Below are positions 35,205 to 43,156 of a DNA stretch of 64,000 bases, piece by piece. The number at the start of each line of letters is the position of its first letter. Within the stretch, counting starts at the first letter, position 1. This DNA is from Bacillota bacterium (GTDB taxonomy: Bacteria > Bacillota > Clostridia > Lachnospirales > Lachnospiraceae). The notes under the pieces were generated by a model, which saw only the letters and a list, made by a program, of their open reading frames with translations, was not told the origin of the DNA and made no database searches. The stretch is taken from contig JAEWAK010000012.1 in NCBI GenBank assembly GCA_023391695.1, positions 62,001 to 126,000 of the forward strand, written 5' to 3'. A program made the translations under genes and the position numbers.

Positions 35205-36269
35205 ATGAATAAGATCAGATATGCTATAATTGGCAACGGCTACCGGGCTATGGCTTTTTTAAGAGTGGGCCTTGCCCTGCCGGAACAGTTTGAAGTTACT
35301 TCCGTTTGTTTCAGAAATAAAGAAAAAGCTTCCGAATTCTCGAAAAGCTATTCCATACCGGCAGCTTTGACCTTAGAGGACTGTCTGGCTGCCCGGCCTG
35401 ATTTTGTGGTGATCGCCATTGGCAGGGATGCCAATCCTGAAATGATGCGCCGGCTGATGCCTTACGGTATCCCGATTCTGGTGGAGACTCCTCCTGCCCT
35501 GAACCTGGAGGACCTTATATCCCTTTGGAATACTTCCGAAAAACAAAAGGCTAAAATCCAGGTTGCCGAGCAGTATTATTTACATCCCCTGTACCAGGCA
35601 AAACTAAAGGCGCTTTCCCGGGGAATCCTGGGTGAAGTACATAACCTATCCATATCCTGGGCCCATGATTATCACGGTGTCAGCCTGATTCGGAAGTTAT
35701 TGAATGTGGGATTTGAAACCGCACAGATTTACGGGAAGAATTATCAGTTTCCCGTTACGGTTACCGATTCAAGATACGGTATTAAAACAAATGGCGACGT
35801 CATCCTTGCAAACCGTACCAGATATACCTTGGAATTTGAAAGCGGTAAAACAGCTTTCTATGATTTTGCAGCCGACGTCCAATACCGCTCCAAAATCCGG
35901 ACCCGTCATCTTAACATACAGGGTGTCCGGGGTGAAATGGACGATGAAACGGTGCGCTGTCTGACCCCTGAGAACCAGCCCTTAATCCAAACCTTTGAGG
36001 TAACCAGGGACATTAATACACTGTCTACCTATTCCGTTAATCTTGGCAATGAATGTTTATATATCAACCCCTTTGTAAATGAAAGGTTTACCGATGACGA
36101 AACAGCAATTGCACGCTGTTTAACCGGCATGGGTGATTATCTCTCTACCGGCAGCAGTTTTTATTCCTTTGCACAAGGGTGCCAGGATACTTATTTCTTC
36201 CTTATGATGCAGGAAGCCTTAAAACAGCCCAATATACCGGTCCAGACCAAAAAACAGCCGTGGAATTAA
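35205..36269 (+). CDS. Gfo/Idh/MocA-family NAD(P)-dependent oxidoreductase
   Basis: The start at 35205 behind GGAAAGAGG gives 354 residues. The N-terminal Rossmann fold has YAIIGNGYRAMAFLRVG. The expected EKP-like site appears as VETPPAL, so the usual Lys is changed (E-T-P). That may indicate altered activity or a non-oxidoreductase role. A C-terminal beta-sheet domain follows (about 125-340). It stands alone. A structured repeat follows its stop. Confidence 0.78.
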   Translation: MNKIRYAIIGNGYRAMAFLRVGLALPEQFEVTSVCFRNKEKASEFSKSYSIPAALTLEDCLAARPDFVVIAIGRDANPEMMRRLMPYGIPILVETPPALNLEDLISLWNTSEKQKAKIQVAEQYYLHPLYQAKLKALSRGILGEVHNLSISWAHDYHGVSLIRKLLNVGFETAQIYGKNYQFPVTVTDSRYGIKTNGDVILANRTRYTLEFESGKTAFYDFAADVQYRSKIRTRHLNIQGVRGEMDDETVRCLTPENQPLIQTFEVTRDINTLSTYSVNLGNECLYINPFVNERFTDDETAIARCLTGMGDYLSTGSSFYSFAQGCQDTYFFLMMQEALKQPNIPVQTKKQPWN

Positions 36270-36279
36270 AAATAAACAA

Positions 36280-36346
36280 AGCCGCAGCGCCAATAGCCTC
36301 TCTTCACAACAATCAGGATGAAGGAGCCGCCATCAACTCTACAGCT
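36280..36346 (-). repeat. Nested-hairpin repeat element, copy 2
   Basis: This 67-nt sequence aligns with 34511-34576 through common blocks AGCCGCAG, TTCACAA, GATGAAG and AACTCT. It begins 11 bp after the oxidoreductase stop and ends 10 bp before the next convergent gene end. Confidence 0.65.
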
Positions 36347-36355
36347 ATTCATAGT

Positions 36356-38293
36356 TTAAACATATTCCACGGTTTTTATTAATAATTCTTCTAACTTTTT
36401 TATATCCTGAACCGGTGACCTGCAGGCATGATTTTCACATAGATAATAGGCAGGGGATTCCCTGTCTATTTTATAATCCCCGGTAAATTCAGCCAAGTCA
36501 GCCAGTTGCTCCTGATTGCCTTCTGTCTTGACCAAAACAGTAAGACCGGGAAGAAAATCACGGGATAATAATTCCCGTACTTCCATCACTTTAGAGGAAT
36601 CCGGCAGAACACAGATCAGTTCTTTCGTTTTATAGAGTTCCAGCATAACAGCTATTAATGAAAAACAATGCGCACTGGGATAATCCGCTATATTAGCGGC
36701 TATATAAGCCGTGTGCAGATCTGCTGTCCGCATAAGTTCCGTATTCCCCGTATAGGCAGCCAGCCTTAACAATACGTAAGCCGCCACGGAATTGCCGGAG
36801 GGTATGGCGCCGTCATATAATTCCTTGGGGCGGTGGATCAGGGTTTCCGCGTCCTTTGCATACAGGTAGAACCCTCCCTTATCTTTATCAAAGAATTTCT
36901 GCACCATTACCTCATTAACCCCCAGGGCACGTTTTAAATAATTCATATCCAGGGAAGCCTCATAAAGTTCAATTAGTGCATAACAGTAAAAAGCATAGTC
37001 ATCAATATGCCCCGTACCGCTGGCACTGCCGTCCCGGTAATGGACATATAATTCGTCCCCCCGGTTTAAATGCTCCATAATAAACCGGTCAGCCTTCCTG
37101 GCCGCCTGCAAATAGCGGTCATCTCCCAGTATCTTATAAGCCCTGGCAAAGGCTGCAATCATAATACCGTTCCAGGAGGTCAGTATTTTGTCATCCTTGT
37201 GGAGTACGGTTCTGTCAGAACGGTATTCCAAAACTGTTTTTCGAAGCTTTGTGATTCTTTCATTTTCCAGGGAATAAGACTCCTGACCGGATCTATCCGT
37301 TATATCAGAATGGATTCGGTTTGGTATGCTTTGCCCTTCAAAGTTGCCTTTTGAAGTTATATCAAAATATTCATTGAAATAAGTTCCGTCTTTCCATCCC
37401 AATAAATCTATGATTTCATCGGAATTAAAGACATAGTATTTTCCTTCCACCCCTTCGCTGTCCGCATCCTGGGCACAGTAAAAACCGCCCTCTTTGGAAG
37501 TCAGTTCCCTTAAAACATACTCCATGGTCATTTCCGCAATCTGTCTGTAATGTTCCTTTTTTGTTATCTGATAGGCTTCCAGATAAGTTAAAATCAATAA
37601 GCCGTTGTCATATAACATTTTTTCAAAATGGGGAACCAGCCACTTGGAATCCGTGGAATACCTGGAAAATCCGTAGCCGATATGATCAAATATCCCGCCT
37701 TTGTACATACTGTCCAAAGTTTTTTCCACTGCCTTTAGAGCGTTATCATTCTGTTCATAATAAGCAAATCTCAATAAAAACATCAGGTTATGGGGTATCG
37801 GAAATTTGGGTGCTCCCCCAAAGCCGCCGTATTGTTTATCAAAACGGCTGATAAGGCTTTGCGCTGCATTCCTTATCAAGTCTTTTGTAAGGCTACTCCC
37901 ATCGGCTTCCTGATTTATTTCCTGTTTTAAGGAATTGGTGATTCCTTCACTTGTCCGTATTAAAGTCTCCCGCTCCGTTTCCCATTTTTCCACTACTGCC
38001 TCCAGCAGCTCTAACAGCCCCGGCATATGACGTCTTGACCTCTTTGGGAAATATGTGCCTGCGAAAAAAGGTTTTTGGTCCGGAAGCATAAAAATAGTTA
38101 AAGGCCAGCCGCCGCTGCCTGTTAAGTTCTGGCATACCGACATGTAAATGCTGTCAATATCGGGACGTTCTTCTTTGTCTACTTTAATTGCAACAAAATA
38201 GCGGTTTAAATAATCTGCAACTTCTTTATCCTCAAAGGATTCATGTGCCATGACATGGCACCAGTGGCAAGTGGATAACTGCACCCACGTCAA
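36356..38293 (-). pseudogene. Thioredoxin-domain (DUF255/YyaL-type) protein, main part of a frameshifted gene
   Basis: The long frame (645 residues) begins inside the thioredoxin-like domain at STCHWCHVMAHESFED, the CxxC motif of the family. It continues through VDKEERPDID, GGWPLTIFMLPDQKPFFAGTYF and a six-hairpin glycosidase-like region to the end. The usual first 55 residues lie upstream in another frame (38290-38457). A 20-nt insertion separates the two parts. Function of the family is unknown. Unless the break is a sequencing artefact, the gene is inactive or makes a shortened protein. Confidence 0.8.
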
Positions 38294-38457
38294 GAGTACC
38301 CAATCGACAAGAATATAGGTTTGCCTTCTCTCTTAGCTTTTTCAAAAGCTTCATCACACCAAGGAAACCAATCCACGGGATTATAAGCGTGTTGCAAGAG
38401 ATACGGACTTTTCTCATTTATCAAGCGATTAGGTACACTATCTGTTGTAGTTTGCAT
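38290..38457 (-). pseudogene. N-terminal part of the frameshifted thioredoxin-domain gene
   Basis: An ATG at 38457 starts 55 residues that include NRLINEKSPYLLQHAYNPVD and end in PIFLSIGYS, followed by TGA. In intact homologues IGYS is followed directly by TCHWCHVMAHESF, which here begins 20 nt later in another frame. The extra 20 nt begin TTGACGTGGGTGC and contain GTGG...CCAC ends. A -10-like TATAAT lies at about 38494-38499. Confidence 0.8.
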
Positions 38458-38567
38458 GGGCATCAACTCCTTTCTATGTTTAAGATTGGATTATTATACC
38501 CAATGAAGTAACAAAAGATGCAGTTTGACATATCTCAAAAAGCAAGAGGGCAGCTATATTACACGGT

Positions 38568-38996
38568 CTATTTTTCACCTAAAACCGTACCTTTTTCAAA
38601 TTTTTTACCGTTTAAAAAATCTTTTGCAGACATTTTTTTCGCGCCTTCTAATTGCAGTTCAAGAATTTTTACAATTCCATTCCCTGCTTTGATTTCTATG
38701 CCCTTGTCAAATGTTATGATTTCTCCGTTTTTAAATGTCTCGCCGAGGGCGGCGCGCCCTGCGATTTCAGATTTATATATTTTTAATTTTTTTCCGTTCA
38801 ACCAAGTGAATGCAGTTGGAGACGGCGAAAGCCCACGGATTTTATCATGGATTTCTTTCGCCGAAAGATTCCAATTAATTTCACACGTATCATTATTTAT
38901 TTTTTTCACGGCCGGCGTATCGCTTTCCGGTTGCTTCTCGCGTTTTGCCGTGCCGTTTTTGATCTGGTTCAATGTTTCAACGTAACAGCCTACCAA
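38568..38996 (-). pseudogene. fmt: Orphan C-terminal domain of methionyl-tRNA formyltransferase, truncated
   Basis: The frame encodes VETLNQIKNGTAKREKQ, the hinge of Fmt, then the C-terminal tRNA-binding domain with INWNLSAKEIHDKIRGLSP and FTWLNGKKLKIYKSE. The entire N-terminal formyltransferase catalytic domain is missing. The upstream frame joins instead to foreign sequence (EIYGGNSQKKVRLIYISDLVG), giving a chimeric open frame without a clear start. It cannot be the cell's formyltransferase. Capture or deletion in the disturbed 38-42 kb stretch is the simplest reading. Confidence 0.75.
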
Positions 38997-39010
38997 ATCG
39001 CTGATATATA
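38989..39010 (-). repeat. 22-bp direct repeat at the Fmt junction
   Basis: CCTACCAAATCGCTGA.ATATA (plus-strand notation) occurs here and at 39398-39419 inside the XRE gene, 21/22 identical and in the same orientation. It encodes SDLVG in both frames. The spacer 39011-39318 holds no supported gene, only short frames with stops. Confidence 0.6.
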
Positions 39011-39318
39011 TTAATCGGACTTTTTTCTGGCTATTTCCTCCATATATTTCATTAACATGTGCAACTAATCTGACAAGAAACGTTAGAACTTATATTTTAA
39101 TTCTACTAGGTGCATACTGTACTTGCCAGTGATTATACAGGGAGAGCTTTCGATGGTTGCATGCGTAGGCTGGTCGGGAAAAAGCCCGGACTATGAACGG
39201 CCGGCTAAAATTTTCAACCTGAAACAGATGACCGCAACGCTTCAATGTTTGTGGCTATGAGCGAGCACCATGTCCAACGAGTGATAAAAAGCTGACTCTT
39301 TGTTAAAAATACTTTACT

Positions 39319-39579
39319 TCAAGTCTTTGCTCCAGTACGTATTATAGAAATATCTTCAAAAAATGCGGAATAGTTAACATTAAATACTTTTTGTAATCCT
39401 ACCAAATCGCTGACATATACATTCCCTCTACCCATTTCTATTAAAGAATAGGTACTACGGCTTAATGGTGATCCCAAAACTTGTAGCTGTGCGACTGTCT
39501 GCTCCTGTGTTAATCCCCGAGAGAGCCTTATGCGCTGTATGTTGCGTCCAAATATTTCATTTTTTAATAACTTCGTCAT
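39319..39579 (-). CDS. XRE-family (Cro/CI-type) DNA-binding protein
   Basis: The start at 39579 behind GGGAGG gives 86 residues. The helix-turn-helix runs over about residues 10-65 (IRLSRGLTQEQTVAQLQ and SRSTYSLIEMGRGNV), followed by a short tail. Its promoter region (39600-39666) holds two ATAGGTATAAGC boxes, likely operators. It is divergent from the small gene set starting at 39698, which it may control. Confidence 0.82.
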   Translation of the reverse strand: MTKLLKNEIFGRNIQRIRLSRGLTQEQTVAQLQVLGSPLSRSTYSLIEMGRGNVYVSDLVGLQKVFNVNYSAFFEDISIIRTGAKT

Positions 39580-39601
39580 GTATAATCCTCCCAAATTGCA
39601 A

Positions 39602-39665
39602 ATAGGTATAAGCTGTATATTGATATTAACAGAATTATGGTATAATATTGCTTATAGGTATAAGC
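39602..39665. promoter_or_regulatory. Putative XRE operators in the divergent promoter region
   Basis: ATAGGTATAAGC occurs at 39602-39613 and 39654-39665 (52 bp apart). The second is part of a near-palindrome GCTTATA-GG-TATAAGC (39650-39665). A TATAAT box at 39641-39646 lies between them. Confidence 0.55.
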
Positions 39666-39697
39666 AATAAGCAATTTATAAATTAGGAGGTAAATAA

Positions 39698-39733
39698 ATG
39701 AGTAACGGAGTAGTTAGAAAAACTGAAACATGA
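39698..39733 (+). CDS. 11-codon leader peptide or frameshifted start overlapping the next gene
   Basis: An ATG placed seven bases after a perfect AGGAGG encodes MSNGVVRKTET and stops at a TGA that overlaps the ATG at 39730 (ATGA). This may be a leader peptide that couples translation. Alternatively, a one-base change in the AAAAACTG run may have cut a longer protein: the next frame continues LKHDFAKNFKKGRIKID. Confidence 0.4.
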   Translation: MSNGVVRKTET

Positions 39734-40263
39734 TTTTGCTAAAAATTTTAAGAAAGGAAGAATTAAAATTGATTGAAAATAATACATATGTTGACACTCA
39801 AAAACTAAAAGTATTGATCCTTTCAGACCGGTTATTAGAACGTGCAAAAGAATTATCTGACTATTTGTGTCTAGCCGGAATTCATGTAGTTGGACTGGTG
39901 GAAAATAAGGAACAGGCACTAAAGATGGCAGATGTCGTCATTGACTTTTTAATTATAGCCGGTTACTTAAAAAATCTACAAAGTTATGAAGTCATTAAAG
40001 AATTGACAAAAAGACAAAAGGCCTTTAAAACCGTACATTGGGCTATGCTGGATGAACTAATTATTTACTACTGCAATCAATTCAAAATACCACTGATGTT
40101 TGAGCGAATGCAGCCTATGTCTGATTTTGTAGACTACTTGCAAGAGAATAGGCCCTCTGGCATGGATATCCCTGATGAAGTAATTCCAGCTATTCGAGAT
40201 GTAAGTGAACCAACTAAGCAAACTTTAATTGGCAGATTAAAGAAATATCTGTGGAATTGGTAA
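39730..40263 (+). CDS. Receiver-like protein of unknown function
   Basis: This is a 177-residue protein; a TTG start at 39769 behind AAAGGAAG is a good alternative (164 residues). From KVLILSDRLLERAKELSDYL to VIDFLIIAGYLKN the pattern of alternating beta strands and helices resembles a CheY-like receiver fold. However, the acidic pocket is not convincing, and the C-terminal tail (about 140-177) is basic. No relative is recognised. It follows the AGGAGG leader frame and is opposite the XRE regulator, in an accessory region. Confidence 0.55.
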   Translation: MILLKILRKEELKLIENNTYVDTQKLKVLILSDRLLERAKELSDYLCLAGIHVVGLVENKEQALKMADVVIDFLIIAGYLKNLQSYEVIKELTKRQKAFKTVHWAMLDELIIYYCNQFKIPLMFERMQPMSDFVDYLQENRPSGMDIPDEVIPAIRDVSEPTKQTLIGRLKKYLWNW

Positions 40264-40306
40264 ACATTAAGTTATGATATGCGAGGAGTAACGGAATAAT
40301 TTATGA

Positions 40307-40358
40307 CAGTAAGCAAAATGAGGTAATCTTTTAAACATTACCTTTATTTTGCTTACTG
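40307..40358 (+). terminator. Long hairpin after the receiver-like gene
   Basis: The 13-bp arms CAGTAAGCAAAAT / ATTTTGCTTACTG surround an inner stem AGGTAAT/ATTACCT. The right arm is the beginning of the 25-bp direct repeat that also occurs at 42194-42218. Confidence 0.7.
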
Positions 40359-40370
40359 CATTTATCCGTT
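40346..40370. repeat. 25-bp direct repeat, left copy (flank of AbiE module)
   Basis: This sequence begins ATTTTGCTTACTGCATTT and ends ATCCGTT. It is identical over all 25 bases to 42194-42218 and in the same orientation. The two copies enclose the AbiE toxin-antitoxin genes and no other gene. It is a candidate attachment or duplication site. Confidence 0.7.
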
Positions 40371-40543
40371 TCAAAAAATTTTTATTACTATAGCTTTAGT
40401 CTGCCCCAAAATAAAGATACCATAAAAGTATCCTTTATTTTCTTAGAATTCATATTTTGCAATATGTATTAAAAAACCATTCCCTGTCTTAAAAGATGAA
40501 ATTAATCCGTATTTCCTGTTTTGTTAATGTTCTCTTAACCAAC

Positions 40544-41461
40544 TTAATTACTGTCTTTGGAATCATGCACCCATTCAAGAGCATTCTTATCCCATTGACC
40601 GAAAAATTCCCTTTCATTGAGTATACATTCATAAACGGGTGAAAGGAATACTTTAATCTGTAGAACTACATCGTCAAAGCCAGCGTCAATTTTGGTTTCA
40701 ATCCTTCGCATAAAAGCATTCCATTGGGTTTGTTTTTCTTTAAGTCTACGAAAATCCTCAGAAAATATCGTCGGCGCTTTTGAAAGAGGCGTTCCACGCC
40801 TTTGGAGCGTCTGACTTATTGCTTCATATAACACCCGGCCATCAAAACAAAAAGTTTTACTAAGGACATAAATATCATAGAAATCTTTCATACGGCTGTT
40901 GGCTTCAGCTAAATAAAGCATAGCTTCAAACTTTTCTGCGATGACCGATTCCATGGAATATGCTTTGATTTTTGGAGTGTCCATATCAAGAAGGGACGGA
41001 TACTCCATCTCAACCGCTTTAGGGACGATCACGTCTCCGAAGCCGATATCAAACTGTAAAGTCTTTTTTGACTTGTCCAAAAAAGCGGTAACCTTTATTC
41101 TGACACCTTCATACTCAGCATCCTCTTTAATACGTTCAGCTCTGATTGTTTCTGTGTCAAAGCGAACCGCATCATCATCCTCAATACTGCATACCTCTTT
41201 AAAAATATCTTGAAGGCCGTCCAATGTACTCACTAATTCTTTTGCTAGTAAATCAATATCTTTTGTAGCCCTTGCCTTATCATCTAGGATAGTATAAAGG
41301 AGCAAGCCTCCCTTTAAAACCAAAACATCTCTATATTTTGAGACGGATATACGATATAAAATCCGTTCAATAAAATATAACATCAAAAGATAGTCAAATT
41401 GCTTTTTTTCTTCGACGGCAAGATTTTTTAGTCTTGTCTTTATACTCTCTGCCTTATTCAT
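40544..41461 (-). CDS. abiEii: AbiEii-type nucleotidyltransferase toxin
   Basis: The 305 residues match the AbiEii/AbiGii family. Residues about 46-56 read VLKGGLLLYTI, and TKDIDLLA carries the DxD of the nucleotidyltransferase fold; DIGFGD follows at about 135. Relatives transfer nucleotides to tRNA acceptor ends and stop growth during phage infection. The gene overlaps the antitoxin gene by 4 bp and is second in the operon, the normal order for type IV AbiE modules. Confidence 0.9.
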   Translation of the reverse strand: MNKAESIKTRLKNLAVEEKKQFDYLLMLYFIERILYRISVSKYRDVLVLKGGLLLYTILDDKARATKDIDLLAKELVSTLDGLQDIFKEVCSIEDDDAVRFDTETIRAERIKEDAEYEGVRIKVTAFLDKSKKTLQFDIGFGDVIVPKAVEMEYPSLLDMDTPKIKAYSMESVIAEKFEAMLYLAEANSRMKDFYDIYVLSKTFCFDGRVLYEAISQTLQRRGTPLSKAPTIFSEDFRRLKEKQTQWNAFMRRIETKIDAGFDDVVLQIKVFLSPVYECILNEREFFGQWDKNALEWVHDSKDSN

Positions 41462-42063
41462 ATCATTGCCTCCACATATGGCTTGATTTTTGTTTTTATT
41501 CGAAGCGTTGCGGCGTATTCCATCAGCTTTTGCAGATTTTTACTCTTTCGTGCCATGTAGGTTTTTAATACTTCAAGAGCCACATCCTCACCCAGTTGAT
41601 ATCTCAATCTAAAAAAATCGCAGACTGTTCTTTCAATGTCATAAATTTTGATTTTTGAACAGGCGAGCTGTTCCGAGGTCTCTCCCAGTGAAAAAAAGGT
41701 ACTGCTGAAAGTATACAGCTCAATTGGCGGATATTCTGGCAAAGGAGGTTTAACAGTGCTGGATGGAATTGCAACGCTTACCATCATAGGATTTATCGTA
41801 GTAAGATCATAATGAACTGCCGCAGAATAAAGGCAAATCACTCCATTGGGAACAAGGCTTGAAGCAAGTTCGATATCTGACATATTATTATCAGAGTTAA
41901 CCCATGAATAAAAACCCGTTCTATGTTTTTTGACAAAACCAGTCTTTATTAGCTCCGCAATATCTCTACTGCATATCTTGTTTTCACGAAGAACGGACGC
42001 CTTAACAATAGGACCGTTATCATCAAATATCTTTTTAATTTTTTTACGTCTTGTTTCAGTCAT
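41458..42063 (-). CDS. abiEi: AbiEi-type antitoxin and transcriptional repressor
   Basis: The start at 42063 behind GGTGAT gives 201 residues. An N-terminal winged helix (about 1-60; VLRENKICSRDIAELIKTGFV) is followed by the AbiEi antitoxin domain (CLYSAAVHYDLTTINP and DIERTVCDFFRLR). It represses its own operon and neutralises the toxin encoded downstream (4-bp overlap). Confidence 0.9.
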   Translation of the reverse strand: MTETRRKKIKKIFDDNGPIVKASVLRENKICSRDIAELIKTGFVKKHRTGFYSWVNSDNNMSDIELASSLVPNGVICLYSAAVHYDLTTINPMMVSVAIPSSTVKPPLPEYPPIELYTFSSTFFSLGETSEQLACSKIKIYDIERTVCDFFRLRYQLGEDVALEVLKTYMARKSKNLQKLMEYAATLRIKTKIKPYVEAMI

Positions 42064-42193
42064 ATTTATCACCAAATAACCCAATATAAAAATTTATTTT
42101 ATGTTTTTTTGTACATATATAAATATTACAATATATTCTAAAGAAGTGTCAATATAAAATTTTGTTTGCTCTTATAAGTAGTTCCTTGCCTCG

Positions 42194-42218
42194 ATTTTGC
42201 TTACTGCATTTATCCGTT
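42194..42218. repeat. 25-bp direct repeat, right copy (flank of AbiE module)
   Basis: Perfect copy of 40346-40370, 131 bp upstream of the antitoxin start. Unlike the left copy it is not part of a hairpin. The bases next to the two copies differ, so the identity stops exactly at 25 bp. Confidence 0.7.
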
Positions 42219-42383
42219 ATATTTATACATCAATGCCCGAATCAAATATATTCGAAAAGTGAAATCATTTATTCTTTTTTATCACTCCCACAGTTATCTT
42301 CAAGACCCATTCCTGAGTATCCTGACCAATATAGAACTTCTTTTTAACGTTTCTCTAAATAGGTTCTAAAAATAAAATAAAAA

Positions 42384-42421
42384 ACACACGTGTCGTTTTA
42401 TATCATAAACGACACATGTGT
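42384..42421 (-). terminator. Terminator of the DUF1538/PII operon
   Basis: ACACACGTGTCGTTT and AAACGACACATGTGT (one mismatch) pair across an 8-nt loop. On the minus strand this is followed by TTTTTTATTTTATTTTT. Confidence 0.9.
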
Positions 42422-42494
42422 CATTTTCAAGCAATAAAAATATTTATTGATACAGTTTTAATAATCACCAGACATTGAGATATACTAGCCGACA

Positions 42495-42821
42495 TTATCC
42501 TTCCGTAATGTTTTGGCTAAGGCCAACGGTTTCTGATACGGGTAAAGTAAAGCATATACCATGGGCTTCTGTTTTAAAACCTGTATTTGTCTTTATGGCT
42601 TCCATAATCTTATCAGCGGTTTCAGCATCGGTAAGTGTTAATATCATTTCTTTTTCCGTATCAGTGCTAATTCCCATGATCTCTTTGTGTAACGAACTAA
42701 TACCGCGGGTATTTATTATAGTAGCGCCGGCAGCACCTTTTAAACGGACAAGTTCAACTACTTGCTCTGCAAAGCCTGCATTTACAATGATATACAACGC
42801 TTTTATATTACTGTTATTCAT
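42495..42821 (-). CDS. PII-like signalling protein, second copy
   Basis: The 108-residue ferredoxin-like fold resembles PII proteins (ALYIIVNAGFAEQVVELVRLKGAAGATIINTRG at the start, ETADKIMEAI later). The glycine-rich stretch corresponds to the start of the PII T-loop. There is no canonical uridylylation Tyr motif. It probably senses a nucleotide or small molecule and acts on the DUF1538 protein encoded in the same operon. It lies 14 bp after the first PII-like gene. Confidence 0.78.
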   Translation of the reverse strand: MNNSNIKALYIIVNAGFAEQVVELVRLKGAAGATIINTRGISSLHKEIMGISTDTEKEMILTLTDAETADKIMEAIKTNTGFKTEAHGICFTLPVSETVGLSQNITEG

Positions 42822-42835
42822 TTTTCCTCCTGAAA

Positions 42836-43156
42836 TTATACTGATAACTTATCAACAGGTACAACAAAGGCAATACCTGTATTGGGTTTATCAAAGTTGA
42901 ATTTTGTTACTAAGTCCTTCAGCAATTGGCTGGATAAATCACCAGAAATTAAACAAGTAATCATAATCTTTTTCTCCTCTGATACCAGTCCCAGCATATC
43001 TTTAAAATATCCGGTTTTCAAAGTACCTTTGGCATATACAACATCGATAAGATGACATCCTGAGTTCAATAGAAGTTTTAGAATTTCATCTTTATGCTTT
43101 CTGTCTGCTATCAAGGTTAAAAAATCAATATTGTATTCACACTTGATCAAAGTCAT
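42836..43156 (-). CDS. PII-like signalling protein, first copy
   Basis: The start at 43156 behind GAGGAGG gives 106 residues. The pattern LTLIADRKHKDEILKLLLNSGCHLIDVVYAKG followed by a loop and VTKFNFDKPNTGIAFVVPVD fits a divergent PII-like fold. It overlaps the membrane-protein gene by 20 bp, so translation is coupled. Function is inferred from family and context. Confidence 0.75.
   Translation of the reverse strand: MTLIKCEYNIDFLTLIADRKHKDEILKLLLNSGCHLIDVVYAKGTLKTGYFKDMLGLVSEEKKIMITCLISGDLSSQLLKDLVTKFNFDKPNTGIAFVVPVDKLSV

Noticed and set aside
39011..39318. Possible protein fragments in the spacer between the Fmt remnant and the XRE gene
   Set aside because: Short frames can be read, but none gives a recognisable family and stops are frequent.
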